A stretch of 5,126 nt of DNA, taken from assembly GCA_947167315.1 (NCBI GenBank), contig CAMVHP010000056.1, forward strand, positions 1 through 5,126, written 5' to 3'. This DNA comes from RGIG8782 sp017475895 (GTDB taxonomy: Bacteria; Pseudomonadota; Alphaproteobacteria; Rickettsiales; UBA1997). Made by a program: the position numbers and the translations under genes. The number at the start of each line of letters is the position of its first letter. The stretch's first letter is position 1. The notes under the pieces were generated by a model. That model searched no databases. It was not told the origin of the DNA and worked only from the letters and a program-made list of their open reading frames with translations. Below are positions 3,727 through 5,126 of the stretch, piece by piece.

Positions 3727-3987
3727 ATGATTACAGAAATCGCAAAAATTGAAATCAGGACTCGTAAAGAAATCTTTACGATTGAAGGCGAAGTCAAGAC
3801 TGAAGATGAATGGGATATTGAAACGGGTTATCTCCAACACAGAGATTTGGCAAAGAAACTCACGATTGAAAAGAATATCAAGAAAGAAGATATTGCTTAT
3901 ATCCGAGTTTATATGAACAAAGATGTGGATAGTTTTTACCATATTCTCCAGTATTGGGATGGTAAAGAATTTATTGGTCTTTTTTAA
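3727..3987 (+). CDS. Hypothetical small alpha/beta protein, 86 aa
   Basis: I choose ATG 3727, with AGAGAGGT 5 nt upstream and a predicted transcription start at 3708. An upstream in-frame TTG at 3673 is the -35 box itself and is rejected. The stop is TAA at 3985-3987. I do not recognise the family. The pattern is strand 3-11 (TEIAKIEIR), strand 15-23 (EIFTIEGEV), an acidic loop (KTEDEWDIETG) and a helix 38-48. Then come strand 57-63 (AYIRVYM) and a final strand-like aromatic stretch (FYHILQYWDGKEFIGLF). It resembles small phage accessory proteins in size and composition, but has no diagnostic motif. It is first in a block whose codons (more AAG, more C-ending) and C-termini differ from the preceding cluster; its end, FIGLF, is not a DF tail. 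Confidence 0.85.
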   Translation: MITEIAKIEIRTRKEIFTIEGEVKTEDEWDIETGYLQHRDLAKKLTIEKNIKKEDIAYIRVYMNKDVDSFYHILQYWDGKEFIGLF

Positions 3988-4004
3988 CAAAGAGAGGTAC
4001 AACA

Positions 4005-4394
4005 ATGGCAGGATACATTAGCAACGAAGAATACAAGAAGGCATTTGAAGAAAAATACCGTTCACAAAACGAATGGCGAGATGCCCAGCGTGTAAAGAAG
4101 TACATTCACGATTACGAAATCAAAGAATGGAAGGGCACGATTGCGTCTGGTTTAACCGAAGAACAATTCACCAAGATGGTGAATGATATTGCGATTGACC
4201 GAGAACAGAAGTTCTTATCCCAGGGCTACGCAACCATCAATGATTTGTACAAGAAATTGGGCGAATTGATTGAACAGGGACATGGCGAAGCTACCATTTA
4301 TGTAAACGATAATTGTGGTGGTGGTTATTCTTTGTTCAAGAAAGATTTGGAAAACTATAAAGTTGTAAATGACGATTTGGAAATCGGAGGTTAA
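4005..4394 (+). CDS. Hypothetical two-part protein, 129 aa
   Basis: ATG 4005 follows AGAGAGGTA (3991-3999), the same nine bases that precede the 3727 gene. The stop is TAA at 4392-4394. The gap to the upstream gene is 17 nt, so they are probably co-transcribed. I do not recognise the family. Residues 1-72 are helical and charged (EEYKKAFEEKYRSQNEWRD), with Trp24 and Trp42. Residues 76-129 look like a small separate domain: helix TINDLYKKLGELIEQG, strand EATIYVND, glycine turn NCGGGY, then a short helix and an acidic end (DDLEIGG). That helix-strand layout recalls the small domains in many phage hypothetical proteins that pair a short 'L..L...G' helix with a 'V.I.' strand; this likeness is a weak inference. 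No membrane segment or catalytic motif is seen. Confidence 0.87.
   Translation: MAGYISNEEYKKAFEEKYRSQNEWRDAQRVKKYIHDYEIKEWKGTIASGLTEEQFTKMVNDIAIDREQKFLSQGYATINDLYKKLGELIEQGHGEATIYVNDNCGGGYSLFKKDLENYKVVNDDLEIGG
4386..4390 (+). promoter_or_regulatory. Strong Shine-Dalgarno site for the 231-aa gene
   Basis: GGAGG lies 6 nt before ATG 4397, inside the last Gly-Gly codons of the upstream gene. It is the closest match to the anti-Shine-Dalgarno sequence in the window and fixes the start at 4397. Confidence 0.85.
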
Positions 4395-4396
4395 AA

Positions 4397-5092
4397 ATGC
4401 TATCACAGTTTTTCTATCTACCAGCAAACCAAAAGGTTGACGAAGAAAAGCGAATTGCTTTTACTCAGGAAAAGATTAAGTTGGTTAAGGATTTTCTTTC
4501 CCAGCATTTTCTCTCAGCTCGTTATAAGAATGGGCATCCATTTGAATTTGACGAAAACGATTGGCAGGTCTATGTTGGAGAAAAGGTTGTAATTAACCAG
4601 AACTATTGGAACGCAAAGATTGACGAATTCCAGGCCACTAATCGTTGTAAGATTGAACAGCTTGATTATCTGTATCTTTTGATGCAGCTTTGGCGAGATG
4701 TGAATGGTCGCAAGCTCTCTATTTCCGAAGGCACTCTCGGTGTTAGTTTGTTCTTGCCAAAGAAGAAGATTGTACAGAAGAAAGAAGTTGAAACTAAGCC
4801 AACCACTACTAAAAATGAAATTGCGGTCAAGATTAACCCAAAGAAGTATCGTATTACAAAGCACGAACATCTTTTAGATAACGGCAAGGTCTATACAGAC
4901 TATCGCCCGCAGAAAAAGGGTTGGTTCTTTTGGAACAATTTCTACACAGATGACCCACAGTATGCAGGTGTGATTGGGTTTAAGACCATTGAAGAAGCAG
5001 AAAAGTATCTCGTTGATTACATCCGTTTGAATGGATATATTGGCGAAACAATTATCTATCCTTCGGCTGACCTTGATGCTACTCTAATCTAA
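4397..5092 (+). CDS. Hypothetical two-domain protein with Lys/Thr linker, 231 aa
   Basis: ATG 4397 comes 2 nt after the previous stop, with GGAGG 6 nt upstream. The stop is TAA at 5090-5092. I do not recognise the family. Residues 1-120 look like a folded domain: helix 15-38 (KRIAFTQEKIKLVKDFLSQ), mixed alpha/beta to about 80, a Leu/Tyr-rich helix 86-100, and a strand ending GVSLFLP. Residues 122-148 are a Lys/Thr/Val linker. Residues 149-212 form a small aromatic domain (GWFFWNNFYTDD) ending in FKTIEEAEKYLVDYI. That closing pattern, a strand followed by T-x-E-E-A and a helix, is common in short bacterial and phage proteins of unknown role. No signal peptide or membrane span. The stop overlaps the next ATG (TAATG), so coupling with the following gene is likely. 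Confidence 0.88.
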   Translation: MLSQFFYLPANQKVDEEKRIAFTQEKIKLVKDFLSQHFLSARYKNGHPFEFDENDWQVYVGEKVVINQNYWNAKIDEFQATNRCKIEQLDYLYLLMQLWRDVNGRKLSISEGTLGVSLFLPKKKIVQKKEVETKPTTTKNEIAVKINPKKYRITKHEHLLDNGKVYTDYRPQKKGWFFWNNFYTDDPQYAGVIGFKTIEEAEKYLVDYIRLNGYIGETIIYPSADLDATLI

Positions 5093-5126
5093 TGACTGTT
5101 TCGGAACTTGAAAATCTTGTAAAGAC
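5092..5126 (+). CDS. Start of a gene cut by the right edge
   Basis: ATG 5092 overlaps the previous stop as TAATG and stays open to the window end, giving MTVSELENLVKT. The N-terminal M-T-V-x-E-L-x-x-L form resembles many short phage and bacterial proteins that open with a helix of this kind. With 12 residues no function can be given. No clear Shine-Dalgarno site precedes it, so it may rely on coupling to the 231-aa gene. Confidence 0.55.
   Translation, partial: MTVSELENLVK

Noticed and set aside
4514..4887. Minus-strand frames opposite the 231-aa gene
   Set aside because: They are shadows of a well-supported plus-strand gene with a strong Shine-Dalgarno site.
1..5126. Recoded stop codon (TAG read as amino acid)
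   Set aside because: No gene here ends in TAG, but frames are complete and compact under the standard code, and no TAG needs to be read through to join them. TAG is simply unused as a stop among 12 genes.
1..5126. CRISPR array, tRNA, insertion sequence or integrase
   Set aside because: No regular repeats with spacers, no cloverleaf-like sequence, no terminal inverted repeats and no recombinase motif were found by eye on either strand.

Overview
This window is one densely packed, single-strand stretch of AT-rich DNA. It holds 13 co-directional genes: 11 whole, one cut at the left edge and one cut at the right edge. Most encode proteins of about 40 to 230 residues that I cannot assign to a named family. 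The tight packing, the start/stop overlaps (ATGA, TAATG, 11-nt and 38-nt), the hairpin terminators between blocks and the run of small orphan proteins fit the genome of a tailed double-stranded DNA phage or prophage, probably a large one. This is inference, because no terminase, portal, polymerase or integrase lies in view. Two promoter-like sites have the form TTGRCA, 17 bp, TATATT. They suit a sigma70-type host polymerase better than the Bacteroidota type. None of the 12 visible stop codons is TAG (7 TAA, 5 TGA), and reading frames are long under the standard code, so stop-codon reassignment is not indicated.

Layout. (1) Positions 1-234 hold the 3' end of a gene with TTG/GGT-rich codons, possibly a well-expressed structural protein, closed by a strong terminator at 254-283. 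(2) Positions 326-1512 hold a four-gene cluster: 107 aa, 168 aa, 79 aa and a 39-aa single-span membrane protein. It ends at a terminator at 1541-1568. (3) Positions 1583-3634 hold a five-gene overlapping cluster (192, 96, 120, 176 and 113 aa), ended by a terminator at 3663-3694. (4) Positions 3727-5126 hold a block with visibly different codon use (more AAG, more C-ending codons) and strong Shine-Dalgarno sites: 86, 129 and 231 aa plus a partial gene.

The most striking pattern is at the C-termini. All five proteins of cluster 3 end in a helix-like segment followed by Asp-Phe or Asp-Phe-Glu, with the best form L-x-x-I-x-x-D-F-E-stop. Two proteins of cluster 2 carry related ends (SDFT-stop and RDFSDEF-stop), and one of these also has an internal copy. 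The bodies of these proteins are mostly unrelated, apart from one apparent distant paralogue pair (1583-2161 and 2800-3330). This looks like a shared C-terminal docking or targeting tag, perhaps for a common partner. In several genes the bases encoding the tag also carry the ribosome-binding site of the next gene, which is a competing or additional explanation.

A second recurring device is a fused terminator and promoter. At 1541-1576 and 3663-3701 the -35 box lies in or across the loop of a terminator hairpin, the U-tract falls in the spacer, and TATATT follows. At the first of these, the predicted transcription start is the A of the next ATG and no Shine-Dalgarno site is present, so that mRNA may be leaderless.
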